A stretch of DNA of 64,000 nt from Lelliottia sp. JS-SCA-14 (GTDB lineage: Bacteria > Pseudomonadota > Gammaproteobacteria > Enterobacterales > Enterobacteriaceae). Shown in pieces: positions 1 through 10,609 of the stretch. The position numbers and the translations under genes were made by a program. Positions within the stretch are counted from its first letter, which is position 1. Every line of letters begins with the position of its first letter. The stretch spans positions 682,001-746,000 of the forward strand of contig NZ_CP141606.1 of the NCBI RefSeq assembly GCF_035593345.1, written 5' to 3'. The notes beneath the pieces were generated by a model that was not told the origin of the DNA, ran no database searches, and saw only the letters and a program-made list of their open reading frames with translations.

Positions 1-390
1 AACATAAGGTTGCAGCAGTGCGTCGAGATGGCCGAGAAACACCGGCATCGATGTGACGGATGGAACATGGTGGTAGAGGATAGTCAGTAGCGACAGGGCG
101 TCATCGAGATCTTTCGCCCCTTCCAGCTCTAACCACTCTGAGCCGTTCGCCAGGAATTTGGCGTAGTCCGGCAGAACGTAGCGCGGTTTGTAAGGCGCAT
201 GGCCTTCAAACATGTCGCAGATAAAGCCCTCGTCCAGTGCGGCGCGCGCCACGGCTGAAAGCGTGGGGTAGGGCAGATTGTTTTCCGCTTCCAGCGCCAG
301 GAAATGGCGTTTCTGCTCAGGCGTCAGTACCGGGCTTGTCACAATTTGCTGGCAACGTTGTTGCATGGCATCGAGGCCGGAGGTGGACAT
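1..390 (-). CDS. yjjI: YjjI, glycyl-radical-like protein (N-terminal part)
   Basis: The complement of this stretch reads as one open frame of 130 codons from an ATG at 388-390 and runs off the left edge of the window. The N-terminal protein matches the start of YjjI, a family of about 516 residues (DUF3029) related to glycyl radical enzymes whose substrate is not established. The glycyl-radical loop would lie near the C-terminus, outside the window. It is divergent from deoC, the arrangement known in E. coli, where yjjI is followed by its putative activase yjjW. The identification rests on the protein read directly from the sequence and on synteny. Confidence 0.85.
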   Translation of the reverse strand, partial: MSTSGLDAMQQRCQQIVTSPVLTPEQKRHFLALEAENNLPYPTLSAVARAALDEGFICDMFEGHAPYKPRYVLPDYAKFLANGSEWLELEGAKDLDDALSLLTILYHHVPSVTSMPVFLGHLDALLQPYV

Positions 391-513
391 GTTCGCTTCC
401 TTTTATTCTGCGGATGATGGGCGGATTGTAGAAACTCATCGTGCGAAGGCATTTGATCCGACGTGGGTGATTGCTGTTTTAGCCAGCAGTTTGAAGAGTA
501 AAGTTTGAAGTTG

Positions 514-605
514 ATCTCATTACAGTAATGCAAATTTGTACGCAGTTTTCATTAACTGTGATGAATGTCGAAGTGTGAATGCGGGTGAATGTTAGAATAC
601 TCACA
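514..605 (+). promoter_or_regulatory. deoP2 promoter with two CRP sites and a DeoR operator
   Basis: The stretch aligns with the well-known E. coli deoP2 region. Two CRP-like sites are visible at 514-535 (centred on CATTACAGTAATG) and 554-575 (TGTGATGAATGTCGAAG), the spacing expected for CRP/CytR co-operation. At 590-605 is TGTTAGAATACTCACA, an imperfect copy of the DeoR operator palindrome, which overlaps the -10 box TAGAAT at 593-598. From established knowledge, cAMP-CRP activates and CytR and DeoR repress this promoter until cytidine or deoxyribose-5-phosphate is present. Confidence 0.75.
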
Positions 606-651
606 GACCCGCACGGTGAAAATTTATACGGCGAAGCCGTTGGAGAATGTT

Positions 652-1431
652 ATGACCGATTTAACCGCAAGCAGCCTGCGCGCGTTGAAACTGATGGACC
701 TGACCACCCTGAACGATGACGACACCAATGAAAAAGTGATCGCATTGTGCCATCAGGCGAAAACGCCGGTAGGCAATACCGCTGCTATCTGTATCTATCC
801 GCGTTTCATCCCGATTGCCCGTAAAACGCTGAACGCCCAGGGTACCCCTGACGTGCGTATCGCGACGGTGACCAACTTCCCGCACGGTAACGACGACATC
901 GACATCGCGCTGGCAGAAACCCGCGCAGCGATTGCCTACGGTGCAGATGAAGTGGACGTGGTCTTCCCGTACCGCGCGCTCATCGCCGGTAACGAGCAGG
1001 TCGGTTTTGACCTGGTGAAAGCCTGTAAAGATGCCTGTGCAGCGGCAAACGTGCTGCTGAAAGTGATCATCGAAACCGGCGAGCTGAAAGAAGAAGCCCT
1101 GATTCGTAAAGCGTCTGAGATCTCTATCAAAGCCGGTGCGGATTTCATCAAAACCTCTACCGGTAAAGTGCCGGTCAATGCGACGCCAGAAAGCGCGCGC
1201 ATCATGATGGAAGTGATCCGCGATATGGGCGTTTCCAAAACCGTTGGTTTCAAACCGGCGGGCGGCGTGCGTACTGCCGAGGACGCGCAGCAGTTCCTGG
1301 CGATCGCTGACGAACTGTTTGGCGCCGACTGGGCGGATTCCCGTCACTACCGCTTCGGCGCATCCAGCCTGCTGGCAAGCCTGCTGAAAGCGCTGGGTCA
1401 CGGCGACGGCAAGAGCGCAAGCAGCTACTAA
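652..1431 (+). CDS. deoC: deoxyribose-phosphate aldolase DeoC
   Basis: This is a cytosolic class I aldolase that splits 2-deoxyribose 5-phosphate into acetaldehyde and glyceraldehyde 3-phosphate, the last step of deoxynucleoside breakdown. At 259 residues it has the exact length of the E. coli enzyme. The Schiff-base lysine motif FIKTSTGK lies near residue 167 and the second active-site lysine is in [10 protein letters not shown] near residue 201. The frame is open further upstream, but the ATG at 652 is preferred because GGAGAA precedes it and it gives the family N-terminus. It is first in the deoCABD operon, under deoP2. Confidence 0.97.
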   Translation: MTDLTASSLRALKLMDLTTLNDDDTNEKVIALCHQAKTPVGNTAAICIYPRFIPIARKTLNAQGTPDVRIATVTNFPHGNDDIDIALAETRAAIAYGADEVDVVFPYRALIAGNEQVGFDLVKACKDACAAANVLLKVIIETGELKEEALIRKASEISIKAGADFIKTSTGKVPVNATPESARIMMEVIRDMGVSKTVGFKPAGGVRTAEDAQQFLAIADELFGADWADSRHYRFGASSLLASLLKALGHGDGKSASSY

Positions 1432-1440
1432 GTCTTTTAT

Positions 1441-1535
1441 TGCCGGATCTGTAGCGGCGTAGGCCGGATAAGGCGCAGCCGCTATCCGGCATCAATACGA
1501 CAGCCGGGTGGCGCGTTGCTCACCCGGCCTACAAC
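1441..1535. repeat. BIME: two REP palindromes between deoC and deoA
   Basis: Two inverted REP-type units occupy the deoC-deoA gap: GTAGGCCGG...CCGGCA at 1459-1491 and GCCGGGTGG...CCGGCCTAC at 1503-1532. They can fold into stable hairpins within the operon mRNA. In enterobacteria such units bind gyrase, IHF or Pol I and stabilise upstream mRNA; here that role is inferred. Confidence 0.85.
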
Positions 1536-1565
1536 GGCCTTCTACTCTTTCCCCTGGGGGTTACC

Positions 1566-2888
1566 GTGTTTCTCGCACAAGAAATTATTCGTAAAAAACG
1601 TGATGGTCATGCATTAAGCGACGAAGAAATCCGCTTCTTTATCAACGGTATTCGCGACAACACCATCTCTGAAGGGCAGATTGCCGCCCTGGCGATGACC
1701 ATTTTCTTCCACGATATGTCGATGCCGGAACGTGTATCGCTGACCATGGCGATGCGGGATTCAGGGACCGTCCTGGACTGGAAAAGCCTTAACCTTAACG
1801 GCCCGATTGTGGACAAACACTCCACCGGCGGCGTAGGCGATGTCACTTCCCTGATGCTCGGCCCAATGGTGGCGGCCTGCGGCGGTTACATCCCGATGAT
1901 CTCTGGCCGTGGTCTGGGCCATACGGGCGGTACGCTCGACAAACTGGAAGCCATTCCGGGCTTCGATATCTTCCCGGATGACCAGCGCTTCCGCGACATT
2001 ATTAAAGATGTTGGTGTGGCGATTATCGGCCAGACCAGCTCTCTTGCTCCGGCGGATAAACGCTTTTACGCCACCCGCGACATTACTGCGACCGTCGATT
2101 CCATTCCGCTGATCACCGCCTCGATCCTCGCCAAAAAACTGGCAGAAGGTCTGGATGCGCTGGTGATGGACGTGAAAGTGGGTAGCGGCGCGTTTATGCC
2201 GACCTATGAACTCTCTGCGGCACTGGCCGAAGCGATCGTTGGCGTCTCCAACGGCGCAGGCGTGCGCACCACCGCGCTGCTGACCGATATGAACCAGGTC
2301 CTGGCCTCCAGCGCCGGTAACGCCGTCGAAGTGCGCGAAGCCGTGCAGTTCCTGACCGGCGAATACCGCAACCCACGTCTGCTCGACGTCACCATGGCCC
2401 TGTGCGTGGAGATGCTGATCTCCGGCAAGCTTGCCAAAGACGACGCCGACGCGCGCGCGAAACTGCAGGCGGTGCTGGATAACGGTAAAGCGGCGGAGAT
2501 CTTTGGCCGCATGGTTGCGGCGCAAAAAGGCCCAACCGATTTCGTCGAAAACTACGCGAAATACCTGCCAACCGCGACGCTGAGCAAAGCGGTGTACGCC
2601 GATGCGGAAGGGTTTGTTTCCGCGATGGACACTCGCGCGCTGGGTATGGCCGTCGTCTCGATGGGCGGCGGACGTCGTCAGGCATCGGACACTATTGATT
2701 ACAGCGTCGGCTTTACCGATATGGCGCGTCTTGGCGACAGCGTCGACGGACAGCGTCCGCTGGCGGTGATCCACGCCAAAGACGAAGCCAGCTGGCAGGA
2801 AGCGGCGAAAGCGGTGAAAGCGGCCATTAAACTTGACGACGCAGCTCCCGAAACCACACCAACCGTCTATCGTCGTATCACCGAATAG
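1566..2888 (+). CDS. deoA: thymidine phosphorylase DeoA
   Basis: DeoA converts thymidine and phosphate to thymine and 2-deoxyribose 1-phosphate. The 440-residue protein is nearly identical to E. coli DeoA. The phosphate/nucleoside signature KHSTGGVGD lies near residues 82-90, followed by [16 protein letters not shown]. Translation begins at GTG 1566, preceded by a purine-rich CTGGGGG; this start gives the family N-terminus [10 protein letters not shown]. It is the second gene of the deo operon, separated from deoC by REP palindromes. Confidence 0.97.
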   Translation: MFLAQEIIRKKRDGHALSDEEIRFFINGIRDNTISEGQIAALAMTIFFHDMSMPERVSLTMAMRDSGTVLDWKSLNLNGPIVDKHSTGGVGDVTSLMLGPMVAACGGYIPMISGRGLGHTGGTLDKLEAIPGFDIFPDDQRFRDIIKDVGVAIIGQTSSLAPADKRFYATRDITATVDSIPLITASILAKKLAEGLDALVMDVKVGSGAFMPTYELSAALAEAIVGVSNGAGVRTTALLTDMNQVLASSAGNAVEVREAVQFLTGEYRNPRLLDVTMALCVEMLISGKLAKDDADARAKLQAVLDNGKAAEIFGRMVAAQKGPTDFVENYAKYLPTATLSKAVYADAEGFVSAMDTRALGMAVVSMGGGRRQASDTIDYSVGFTDMARLGDSVDGQRPLAVIHAKDEASWQEAAKAVKAAIKLDDAAPETTPTVYRRITE

Positions 2889-2918
2889 CGGTATACTGAT
2901 CTGATCGGTTTTTTATGA

Positions 2919-4172
<1,254 letters not shown>

Positions 4173-4179
4173 TGCGCAT

Positions 4180-4247
4180 GCCCGGCGGCGCTACGCTTGC
4201 CGGGCCTACGATTTTGTAGGCCGGGTCAGGCGCAGCCGCCACCCGAC
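4180..4247. repeat. BIME between deoB and deoD
   Basis: Two REP units in opposite orientation, GCCCGGCGG...CGGGCCTAC at 4180-4209 and GTAGGCCGGG...CCCGAC at 4216-4247, lie between deoB and deoD. Each is an imperfect palindrome of about 30 bases. Confidence 0.85.
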
Positions 4248-4275
4248 AAAACAACACTTTTAAAAGGATCTGAAG

Positions 4276-4998
4276 ATGGCTACCCCACACATTAATGCAG
4301 AAATGGGCGATTTCGCGGACGTAGTATTAATGCCTGGCGACCCGCTGCGCGCGAAGCACATTGCTGAAACCTTCCTCGAAGACGTGCGTGAAGTGAACAA
4401 CGTGCGCGGCATGCTGGGCTTCACCGGGACTTACAAAGGCCGCAAAATCTCCGTAATGGGCCACGGTATGGGTATCCCGTCCTGCTCCATCTACACCAAA
4501 GAGCTGATCACCGATTTCGGCGTGAAGAAAATCATCCGCGTGGGCTCTTGCGGTGCCGTGCGTATGGACGTGAAACTGCGTGACGTGGTCATCGGTATGG
4601 GTGCCTGCACCGATTCCAAAGTAAACCGTATGCGTTTCAAGGATCATGACTTCGCAGCGATCGCTGACTTCGGCATGGTACGTAACGCGGTAGACGCAGC
4701 CAAAGCGCTGGGCGTTGACGCGCGCGTCGGTAACATCTTCTCTGCTGACCTGTTCTATTCCCCGGACGGCGGCGAAATGTTCGACGTGATGGAAAAATAC
4801 GGCATCCTGGGCGTGGAAATGGAAGCGGCTGGCATCTACGGCGTCGCGGCTGAGTTTGGTGCGAAAGCGCTGACCATCTGCACCGTGTCTGACCACATCC
4901 GTACTCACGAGCAGACCACTGCCGCTGAGCGTCAGACCACCTTCAACGACATGATCAAAATCGCGCTGGAATCTGTTCTGCTGGGCGATAAAGAGTAA
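4276..4998 (+). CDS. deoD: purine-nucleoside phosphorylase DeoD
   Basis: DeoD phosphorolyses purine (deoxy)nucleosides to the base and (deoxy)ribose 1-phosphate, acting as a cytosolic hexamer. The 240-residue protein has the phosphate-binding segment GHGMGIPS, the family motif RVGSCGA, and the purine/ribose site [10 protein letters not shown] followed by TVSDH. The start ATG at 4276 follows AAAAGGATCTGAAG. It is the last gene of the deo operon. Confidence 0.97.
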   Translation: MATPHINAEMGDFADVVLMPGDPLRAKHIAETFLEDVREVNNVRGMLGFTGTYKGRKISVMGHGMGIPSCSIYTKELITDFGVKKIIRVGSCGAVRMDVKLRDVVIGMGACTDSKVNRMRFKDHDFAAIADFGMVRNAVDAAKALGVDARVGNIFSADLFYSPDGGEMFDVMEKYGILGVEMEAAGIYGVAAEFGAKALTICTVSDHIRTHEQTTAAERQTTFNDMIKIALESVLLGDKE

Positions 4999-5009
4999 GT
5001 TTGTTTTGT

Positions 5010-5041
5010 GCCGGGTGGCGGCTTCGCCTTACCCGGCCTAC
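5010..5041. repeat. REP element after deoD
   Basis: Single REP palindrome (GCCGGGTGGCGG...ACCCGGCCTAC) just downstream of deoD. Confidence 0.8.
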
Positions 5042-5050
5042 ATTCTTTTC

Positions 5051-5087
5051 TCCCTCTCCCTGTGGGAGAGGGCCGGGGTGAGGGCAC
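5051..5087. repeat. CCCTCTCCC-type intergenic palindrome (intact copy of the IS110 target)
   Basis: TCCCTCTCCCTGTGGGAGAGGG forms a hairpin and is followed by CCGGGGTGAGGGC. The complement of 5062-5085 contains CCGGCC-CT-CTCCCAC, the same sequence that the IS110-family element at 12693-13892 has interrupted. It is therefore an uninterrupted copy of that insertion target. A related copy lies at 10566-10601. Confidence 0.75.
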
Positions 5088-5097
5088 CAGACCGCAC

Positions 5098-6114
5098 TCA
5101 TCTCACCGCTTTCGCCACCCACTCTGACAACTCCCGCAACTCTTTTTCCTGCTCCGGGAATTCTGCTATCAGCGCATCACACGCCTGCTGCAAACACTCC
5201 GCACGATACAAACATCCCTGCAATCGGGCTGCCAGCGCTTCCAGCGGGGCCGGGTTCAGACTATCGGTAAACACCTGCGTGCGCGTAATGATGCCGCGCT
5301 CGACGTCGAAATGTAGCTCCACGCCGCCCCAGGTAAAACGCTCATCCAGCAGATGCGAGAACGCCGGAGCCTGACCGAAGTTCCACTCCCAACTGCTCTG
5401 ACGCGCAAAGGTCTCGGCAAAATTCGGCAGGTCCGGGGTGTGGTCCGGGGAGATCACTTCCGCCTCGACGCGCTCGCCGTAATGGTCAAAGAACGCCTCC
5501 TGGATCGCCGCGCAGATCTGTTCGTGGGTCACGCCGGGCAACAGCTCAACCAGATTCGCCACGCGGCCGCGCACCGAGGTAATCCCCTTGGCCTGCAGCT
5601 TTTTCTTATCGGGATTGAGATAGTTTGCCAGACGGCTTAAATCGGCGTTGAGCAGCAGAGTGCCGTGGTGGAAACCGCGATCTTTGGTTTCGCGATAGGC
5701 CGAGCCGGAGACTTTCCGGTCGCCTTCGGGCGTTTTTACTACCAGGTCGTTGCGCCCGGAGGCTTCCGCCGTCACGCCGAGGACATTCAGGGCGTTCAGC
5801 ACAATCGCCGTGGAGATGGTTTTATCGTACTCCGGTTTACCGGCCATAAAGGTAAAGCAGGTATTCCCGAGGTCGTGGAACACCGCGCCGCCGCCGCTGC
5901 TGCGACGGGCCAGGCGGACGTTGTCCTCTTCCATGCGTCGCGTATTGCACTCTTTCCACGGGTTCTGTGCGCGGCCAATGACCACCGTATCGGCATTGCG
6001 CCAGAGGAACAGCACGCGCTGGGTGGCAGGCATCTGGCGGAAGATGCACTCTTCCACCGCGAGGTTGAACCAGGGATCGTAAGAGTCAGAGATAAGCAGG
6101 CGGAGCGTCGTCAT
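5098..6114 (-). CDS. lplA: lipoate-protein ligase A
   Basis: LplA activates free lipoate with ATP and attaches it to the lysine of lipoyl domains of 2-oxoacid dehydrogenases and GcvH. The 338-residue protein has the two-domain bacterial layout. The lipoate/adenylate-binding motif [15 protein letters not shown] is at about residues 70-84, and the catalytic lysine is in [10 protein letters not shown] near residue 134. The smaller C-terminal domain closes over the intermediate. It lies downstream of ytjB on the same strand, as in E. coli, and the two are probably cotranscribed. Confidence 0.96.
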   Translation of the reverse strand: MTTLRLLISDSYDPWFNLAVEECIFRQMPATQRVLFLWRNADTVVIGRAQNPWKECNTRRMEEDNVRLARRSSGGGAVFHDLGNTCFTFMAGKPEYDKTISTAIVLNALNVLGVTAEASGRNDLVVKTPEGDRKVSGSAYRETKDRGFHHGTLLLNADLSRLANYLNPDKKKLQAKGITSVRGRVANLVELLPGVTHEQICAAIQEAFFDHYGERVEAEVISPDHTPDLPNFAETFARQSSWEWNFGQAPAFSHLLDERFTWGGVELHFDVERGIITRTQVFTDSLNPAPLEALAARLQGCLYRAECLQQACDALIAEFPEQEKELRELSEWVAKAVR

Positions 6115-6153
6115 GGCAGATTTCCTTTTCCGAATCGTACGCCCATTTTACCA

Positions 6154-6798
6154 CTATTCTTTCTTCTCGCTCTCTTCCTCTTCCGGCACCGATTTGCTGG
6201 CCGTCAGCAGGAATGGCGACTGCTGCCAGCGCGTGCGTTTGCCCTGCAACAGCGTGCGCGTTAACACCACGCCAATCGCCAGCGAAAGGAGTAACATCAG
6301 ACGCAGAATGTTGGTGGTGTTATCCACCTGTTTGGCTTCGGTCGGCAGGGTGTGGGTGTCGAGGGTCAGACGCAGATAGCCGAGCGGGCCATTTTTGCCC
6401 TGAATCGGCTCGACGATTTGCTGATTGAAATAGCCGCCGGCCTTTTTGCCGTCCAGCGCCAGCCGGTCGCGGACGTCAACGTGCTCACCGGCGCGGGCAA
6501 TGAGATCGCCCTCTTCGTCGTACACGCCCGCGTCCAGAATGCGGCTGTTTTCCGTAATCTGACGCAGGATTTGCGCAATGCGTTTATCGTCCGGCGTCTC
6601 GGTGCGCATCGCCGGTGCGACGCTCAGGGTCACCTGGCGGGCGAGGGTACGCGCCAGCTCTTCGAGCTGTGGATTACGTTGTCGTTGATGATTCTGGCTA
6701 AACCAGGATGCCCCTTGCATCAGCGCCACCAGAAGCGCGAGGCAGGACAGGACAATCACTGCACGATGTAGCCGGAATTTCAGTTTTGCGCGAGCCAT
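6154..6798 (-). CDS. ytjB: YtjB/Smp membrane protein
   Basis: This 214-residue protein matches YtjB (Smp), an inner-membrane protein of unknown biochemical role. A first membrane segment is at about residues 12-28 (AVIVLSCLALLVALMQGA). It is followed by a periplasmic domain of about 130 residues and a second segment near 163-182 (ILRLMLLLSLAIGVVL), then a short charged cytoplasmic tail. This layout resembles the sensor half of a two-transmembrane receptor, but no signalling output domain is present. It is divergent from serB and upstream of lplA. Confidence 0.88.
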   Translation of the reverse strand: MARAKLKFRLHRAVIVLSCLALLVALMQGASWFSQNHQRQRNPQLEELARTLARQVTLSVAPAMRTETPDDKRIAQILRQITENSRILDAGVYDEEGDLIARAGEHVDVRDRLALDGKKAGGYFNQQIVEPIQGKNGPLGYLRLTLDTHTLPTEAKQVDNTTNILRLMLLLSLAIGVVLTRTLLQGKRTRWQQSPFLLTASKSVPEEEESEKKE

Positions 6799-6915
6799 AT
6801 TCCACCTGCTGAAAATTTACGGCTTAATGTTGCCAGAAGTGATGGTTACAGGGTAGCCTCATGCGTTATTTTCCCCCTGGAACCTTCCGGCGCGAACCAA
6901 TTTACAGGAGCTTCA

Positions 6916-7884
6916 ATGCCGAACATTACCTGGTGCGACCTGACCGATGACGTCTCTTTATGGCCAGGATTGCCGCTCTCATTAAGTGGCGACGAGGTCA
7001 TGCCTCTGGACTACCATGCGGGGCGTAGCGGCTGGCTGCTGTATGGCCGTGGCCTGGATAAGCAGCGCCTGACGCAATACCAAACCAAGCTCGGCGCGGC
7101 GATGGTGATCGTGGCGGCCTGGTGCGTGGAAGATTATCAGGTGCTGCGTCTGGCCGGTTCGCTGACGCAGCGCGCCACCCGTCTGGCACATGAAGCCGGG
7201 CTGGATGTGGCTCCGCTGGGGAAAATCCCGCATCTGAAAACGCCAGGGCTGCTGGTGATGGATATGGATTCGACTGCCATCCAGATTGAGTGCATCGACG
7301 AAATCGCCAAACTGGCCGGCAGCGGCGAGATGGTGGCGGAAGTGACCGAGCGCGCGATGCGCGGCGAACTCGATTTTTCCGCCAGCCTGAAACAGCGCGT
7401 CGCCACCCTGAAAGGGGCCGATGCCAACATTCTGCGCCAGGTGCGCGACGAACTGCCGTTAATGCCAGGCCTCACTCAGCTGGTGCTGAAGCTTGAAACG
7501 CTCGGCTGGAAAGTGGCGATTGCCTCCGGCGGGTTCACCTTCTTTGCGGACTACCTGCGCGACAAACTGCGTTTGACCACGGTGGTGGCCAACGAGCTGG
7601 AGATCCGCGACGGTAAACTGACCGGGGAAGTGATCGGCGATATCGTGGATGCGCAGTACAAAGCCAACACCCTCACGCGCCTGGCGGAAAAATTCGAAAT
7701 CCCTGTCGCGCAGACCGTTGCCATCGGCGACGGCGCGAACGATCTGCCGATGATCAAAGTGGCGGGTCTGGGCATCGCCTATCATGCCAAGCCAAAAGTA
7801 AACGAAAAGACGGAAGTCACCATTCGTCATGCTGATCTGATGGGCGTGTTCTGCATCCTGTCCGGCAGCGTGAATCAGAAATAA
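6916..7884 (+). CDS. serB: phosphoserine phosphatase SerB
   Basis: SerB performs the last step of L-serine synthesis, hydrolysing O-phosphoserine. It is a 322-residue HAD-superfamily enzyme. The N-terminal 100 residues form an ACT-like regulatory region. The catalytic motif DMDST has its nucleophile at about Asp116, motif II is in ASGGFTFF, and motif III/IV is GDGANDLPM near residues 272-280. The ATG at 6916 follows ACAGGAG. It heads a serB-radA-nadR run; radA begins 13 bases after its stop. Confidence 0.97.
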   Translation: MPNITWCDLTDDVSLWPGLPLSLSGDEVMPLDYHAGRSGWLLYGRGLDKQRLTQYQTKLGAAMVIVAAWCVEDYQVLRLAGSLTQRATRLAHEAGLDVAPLGKIPHLKTPGLLVMDMDSTAIQIECIDEIAKLAGSGEMVAEVTERAMRGELDFSASLKQRVATLKGADANILRQVRDELPLMPGLTQLVLKLETLGWKVAIASGGFTFFADYLRDKLRLTTVVANELEIRDGKLTGEVIGDIVDAQYKANTLTRLAEKFEIPVAQTVAIGDGANDLPMIKVAGLGIAYHAKPKVNEKTEVTIRHADLMGVFCILSGSVNQK

Positions 7885-7897
7885 TCAGAGGTAAACC

Positions 7898-9280
7898 GTG
7901 GCGAAAGCTCCAAAACGCGCATTTGTCTGTAATGAATGTGGTGCGGATTATCCGCGCTGGCAGGGGCAGTGCAGCGCCTGTCATGCCTGGAACACCATCA
8001 CCGAAGTGCGCGTGGCCGCTTCGCCAACCGTGGCCCGCAACGAGCGTCTGACGGGCTATGCGGGCAACGCCGGCGTCTCGAAAGTGCAAAAACTTTCTGA
8101 GATCAGCCTCGATGAAGTGCCGCGCTTCTCCACCGGTTTTAAAGAGTTTGACCGCGTCCTGGGCGGCGGCGTGGTGCCGGGCAGCGCAATCCTGATCGGC
8201 GGTAACCCCGGTGCCGGTAAATCGACGCTGCTGCTGCAAACCCTGTGCAAGCTCTCTGAGCAGATGAAAACCCTGTATGTCACCGGGGAAGAGTCGCTGC
8301 AACAGGTGGCGATGCGCGCGCACCGTCTCGGTCTGCCGACCGGCAATCTCAACATGCTGTCGGAAACCAGCATCGAACAGATCTGCATGATCGCCGATGA
8401 AGAGCAGCCGAAGCTGATGGTCATCGACTCCATCCAGGTGATGCACATGGCGGACATTCAGTCCTCGCCGGGCAGCGTGGCCCAGGTGCGCGAGACGGCG
8501 GCTTATCTGACGCGCTTCGCCAAAACGCGCGGCGTGGCGATCGTGATGGTCGGCCACGTCACCAAAGACGGCTCGCTGGCCGGTCCGAAAGTGCTGGAGC
8601 ACTGCATCGACTGCTCGGTGATGCTCGACGGCGACGCTGATTCTCGCTTTCGCACCCTGCGCAGCCACAAAAACCGTTTTGGTGCGGTGAATGAACTGGG
8701 CGTTTTCGCCATGACCGAACAGGGGCTGCGTGAAGTTAGCAATCCGTCGGCGATTTTCCTCAGCCGTGGCGAAGAAGAGACGCCGGGCAGTTCGGTGATG
8801 GTGCTCTGGGAAGGGACGCGCCCGCTGCTGGTTGAGATTCAGGCGCTGGTGGATCAGTCGATGATGGGTAACCCGCGTCGCGTCGCGGTCGGCCTTGAGC
8901 AAAACCGCTTAGCGATTCTGCTGGCGGTACTGCACCGCCACGGTGGGCTACAGATGGCGGATCAGGACGTGTTCGTCAACGTGGTCGGCGGCGTGAAAGT
9001 GACCGAAACCAGTGCTGACCTGGCGCTGCTGCTGGCGATGGTCTCCAGCCTGCGCAACCGACCGTTGCCTCAGGATCTGGTGGTCTTTGGCGAAGTGGGG
9101 CTGGCAGGGGAAATTCGCCCGGTCCCGAGCGGACAGGAGCGTATCTCCGAAGCGGCGAAACACGGTTTCCGTCGCGCGATTGTGCCTGCTGCCAACGTGC
9201 CGAAAAAAGTGCCGGAAGGGATGAAAATTTTCCCCGTCAAAAAACTCTCCGATGCGTTAAATGTTTTTGACGACATATAA
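7898..9280 (+). CDS. radA: DNA repair protein RadA
   Basis: RadA is a RecA-like ATPase that drives branch migration in homologous recombination. The 460-residue protein begins with a C4 zinc finger (CNECGADYPRWQGQCSAC, residues about 11-28). It has a Walker A motif GGNPGAGKST near residue 97, the RadA-specific KNRFG motif in SHKNRFGAVNE, and a C-terminal Lon-protease-like domain that lacks a proteolytic role. The start codon is GTG at 7898, preceded by AGAGGTAAACC. It is tightly spaced after serB. Confidence 0.96.
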   Translation: MAKAPKRAFVCNECGADYPRWQGQCSACHAWNTITEVRVAASPTVARNERLTGYAGNAGVSKVQKLSEISLDEVPRFSTGFKEFDRVLGGGVVPGSAILIGGNPGAGKSTLLLQTLCKLSEQMKTLYVTGEESLQQVAMRAHRLGLPTGNLNMLSETSIEQICMIADEEQPKLMVIDSIQVMHMADIQSSPGSVAQVRETAAYLTRFAKTRGVAIVMVGHVTKDGSLAGPKVLEHCIDCSVMLDGDADSRFRTLRSHKNRFGAVNELGVFAMTEQGLREVSNPSAIFLSRGEEETPGSSVMVLWEGTRPLLVEIQALVDQSMMGNPRRVAVGLEQNRLAILLAVLHRHGGLQMADQDVFVNVVGGVKVTETSADLALLLAMVSSLRNRPLPQDLVVFGEVGLAGEIRPVPSGQERISEAAKHGFRRAIVPAANVPKKVPEGMKIFPVKKLSDALNVFDDI

Positions 9281-9315
9281 TTACCTATTCGATTTTGCAG
9301 GAGGCACCGTAATTT

Positions 9316-10548
9316 ATGTCAACATTTGACTACCTGAAAACCGCGATCCGCCAGAAGGGCTGCACGTTGCAGCAGGTGGCGGAAGCCAGCGGAATGACCA
9401 AGGGCTATTTAAGCCAGCTTCTGAATGCCAAAATCAAAAGCCCGAGCGCGCAAAAGCTGGAAGCTTTGCACCGCTTTCTGGGCCTCGAATTCCCGCGCAT
9501 GCAAAAGAACATCGGCGTGGTGTTTGGCAAGTTCTACCCGCTGCACACCGGCCATATCTATCTGATCCAGCGTGCCTGTAGTCAGGTGGATGAGCTGCAC
9601 ATCATCATGGGCTACGACGACACGCGTGACCGTGCCCTGTTCGAGGACAGCGCCATGTCCCAGCAGCCGACCGTCTCGGACCGTTTGCGCTGGCTGCTCC
9701 AGACCTTTAAATACCAAAAAAATATTCGCATTCATGCCTTTAACGAAGAGGGCATGGAGCCATATCCGCACGGCTGGGATGTGTGGAGTAACGGCATTAA
9801 AGCCTTTATGGAAGAGAAGGGGATCGCCCCGAACTGGATCTACACCTCTGAAGAGTCCGATGCGCCGCAGTTCCGCGAGCATCTGGGCACCGAAACGGTG
9901 CTGATCGACCCTAAGCGCACCTTCATGAACATCAGCGGCGGGCAGATCCGCGAAAACCCGTTCCGCTACTGGGAATACATCCCGACAGAAGTGAAGCCCT
10001 TCTTTGTGCGCACGGTGGCGATTCTGGGCGGCGAATCAAGCGGTAAATCGACGCTGGTCAACAAGCTGGCGAACATCTTCAACACCAGCAGCGCGTGGGA
10101 GTATGGGCGGGATTACGTCTTCTCGCACCTCGGCGGTGACGAGATGGCGCTCCAGTATTCCGACTACGACAAAATCGCGCTGGGCCACGCTCAGTACATT
10201 GATTTCGCGGTGAAATACGCCAACAAAGTGGCATTTGTCGATACGGATTTTGTCACCACCCAGGCGTTCTGTAAAAAGTACGAAGGGCGCGAGCACCCGT
10301 TCGTGCAGGCGCTGATTGACGAGTACCGGTTCGACCTGGTGATCCTGCTGGAAAACAACACCCCGTGGGTCGCCGACGGAATGCGCAGCCTCGGCAGTTC
10401 CGTCGACCGCAAAGAGTTCCAGACCATGCTGGTGGATATGCTGCGCGAGAATAACGTCGAGTTCGTTCACGTCGAGGAGTCGGACTACGATGGCCGGTTT
10501 CTGCGCTGCGTCGAGCTGGTGAAGGAGTTGATGGGGGAGCGGGAGTAA
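9316..10548 (+). CDS. nadR: trifunctional NAD regulator NadR
   Basis: NadR is at once the repressor of NAD synthesis and salvage genes, an NMN adenylyltransferase and a ribosylnicotinamide kinase. All three parts are visible in its 410 residues. They are an N-terminal helix-turn-helix (TLQQVAEASGMTKGYLSQLL, about 16-35), a nucleotidyltransferase motif GKFYPLHTGH near residues 70-79, and a C-terminal kinase P-loop GGESSGKST near residue 238. The ATG at 9316 follows GGAGGCACC. In E. coli the next gene is ettA; here an accessory block intervenes. Confidence 0.97.
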   Translation: MSTFDYLKTAIRQKGCTLQQVAEASGMTKGYLSQLLNAKIKSPSAQKLEALHRFLGLEFPRMQKNIGVVFGKFYPLHTGHIYLIQRACSQVDELHIIMGYDDTRDRALFEDSAMSQQPTVSDRLRWLLQTFKYQKNIRIHAFNEEGMEPYPHGWDVWSNGIKAFMEEKGIAPNWIYTSEESDAPQFREHLGTETVLIDPKRTFMNISGGQIRENPFRYWEYIPTEVKPFFVRTVAILGGESSGKSTLVNKLANIFNTSSAWEYGRDYVFSHLGGDEMALQYSDYDKIALGHAQYIDFAVKYANKVAFVDTDFVTTQAFCKKYEGREHPFVQALIDEYRFDLVILLENNTPWVADGMRSLGSSVDRKEFQTMLVDMLRENNVEFVHVEESDYDGRFLRCVELVKELMGERE

Positions 10549-10565
10549 AGACCGCTCCGATCGGT

Positions 10566-10601
10566 CCCCTCTCCCTTTGGGAGAGGGTTAGGGTGAGGGG
10601 A
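10566..10601. repeat. CCCTCTCCC-type intergenic palindrome
   Basis: CCCCTCTCCCTTTGGGAGAGGG followed by TTAGGGTGAGGGGA lies between the convergent nadR and oxidoreductase genes. It belongs to the same repeat family as the IS110 target but reads CCCTAACCCT where the target reads CCCCGGCCCT, so it should match the bridge RNA guide poorly on one side. The hairpin may also help terminate convergent transcripts. Confidence 0.7.
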
Positions 10602-10609
10602 CAATGACC

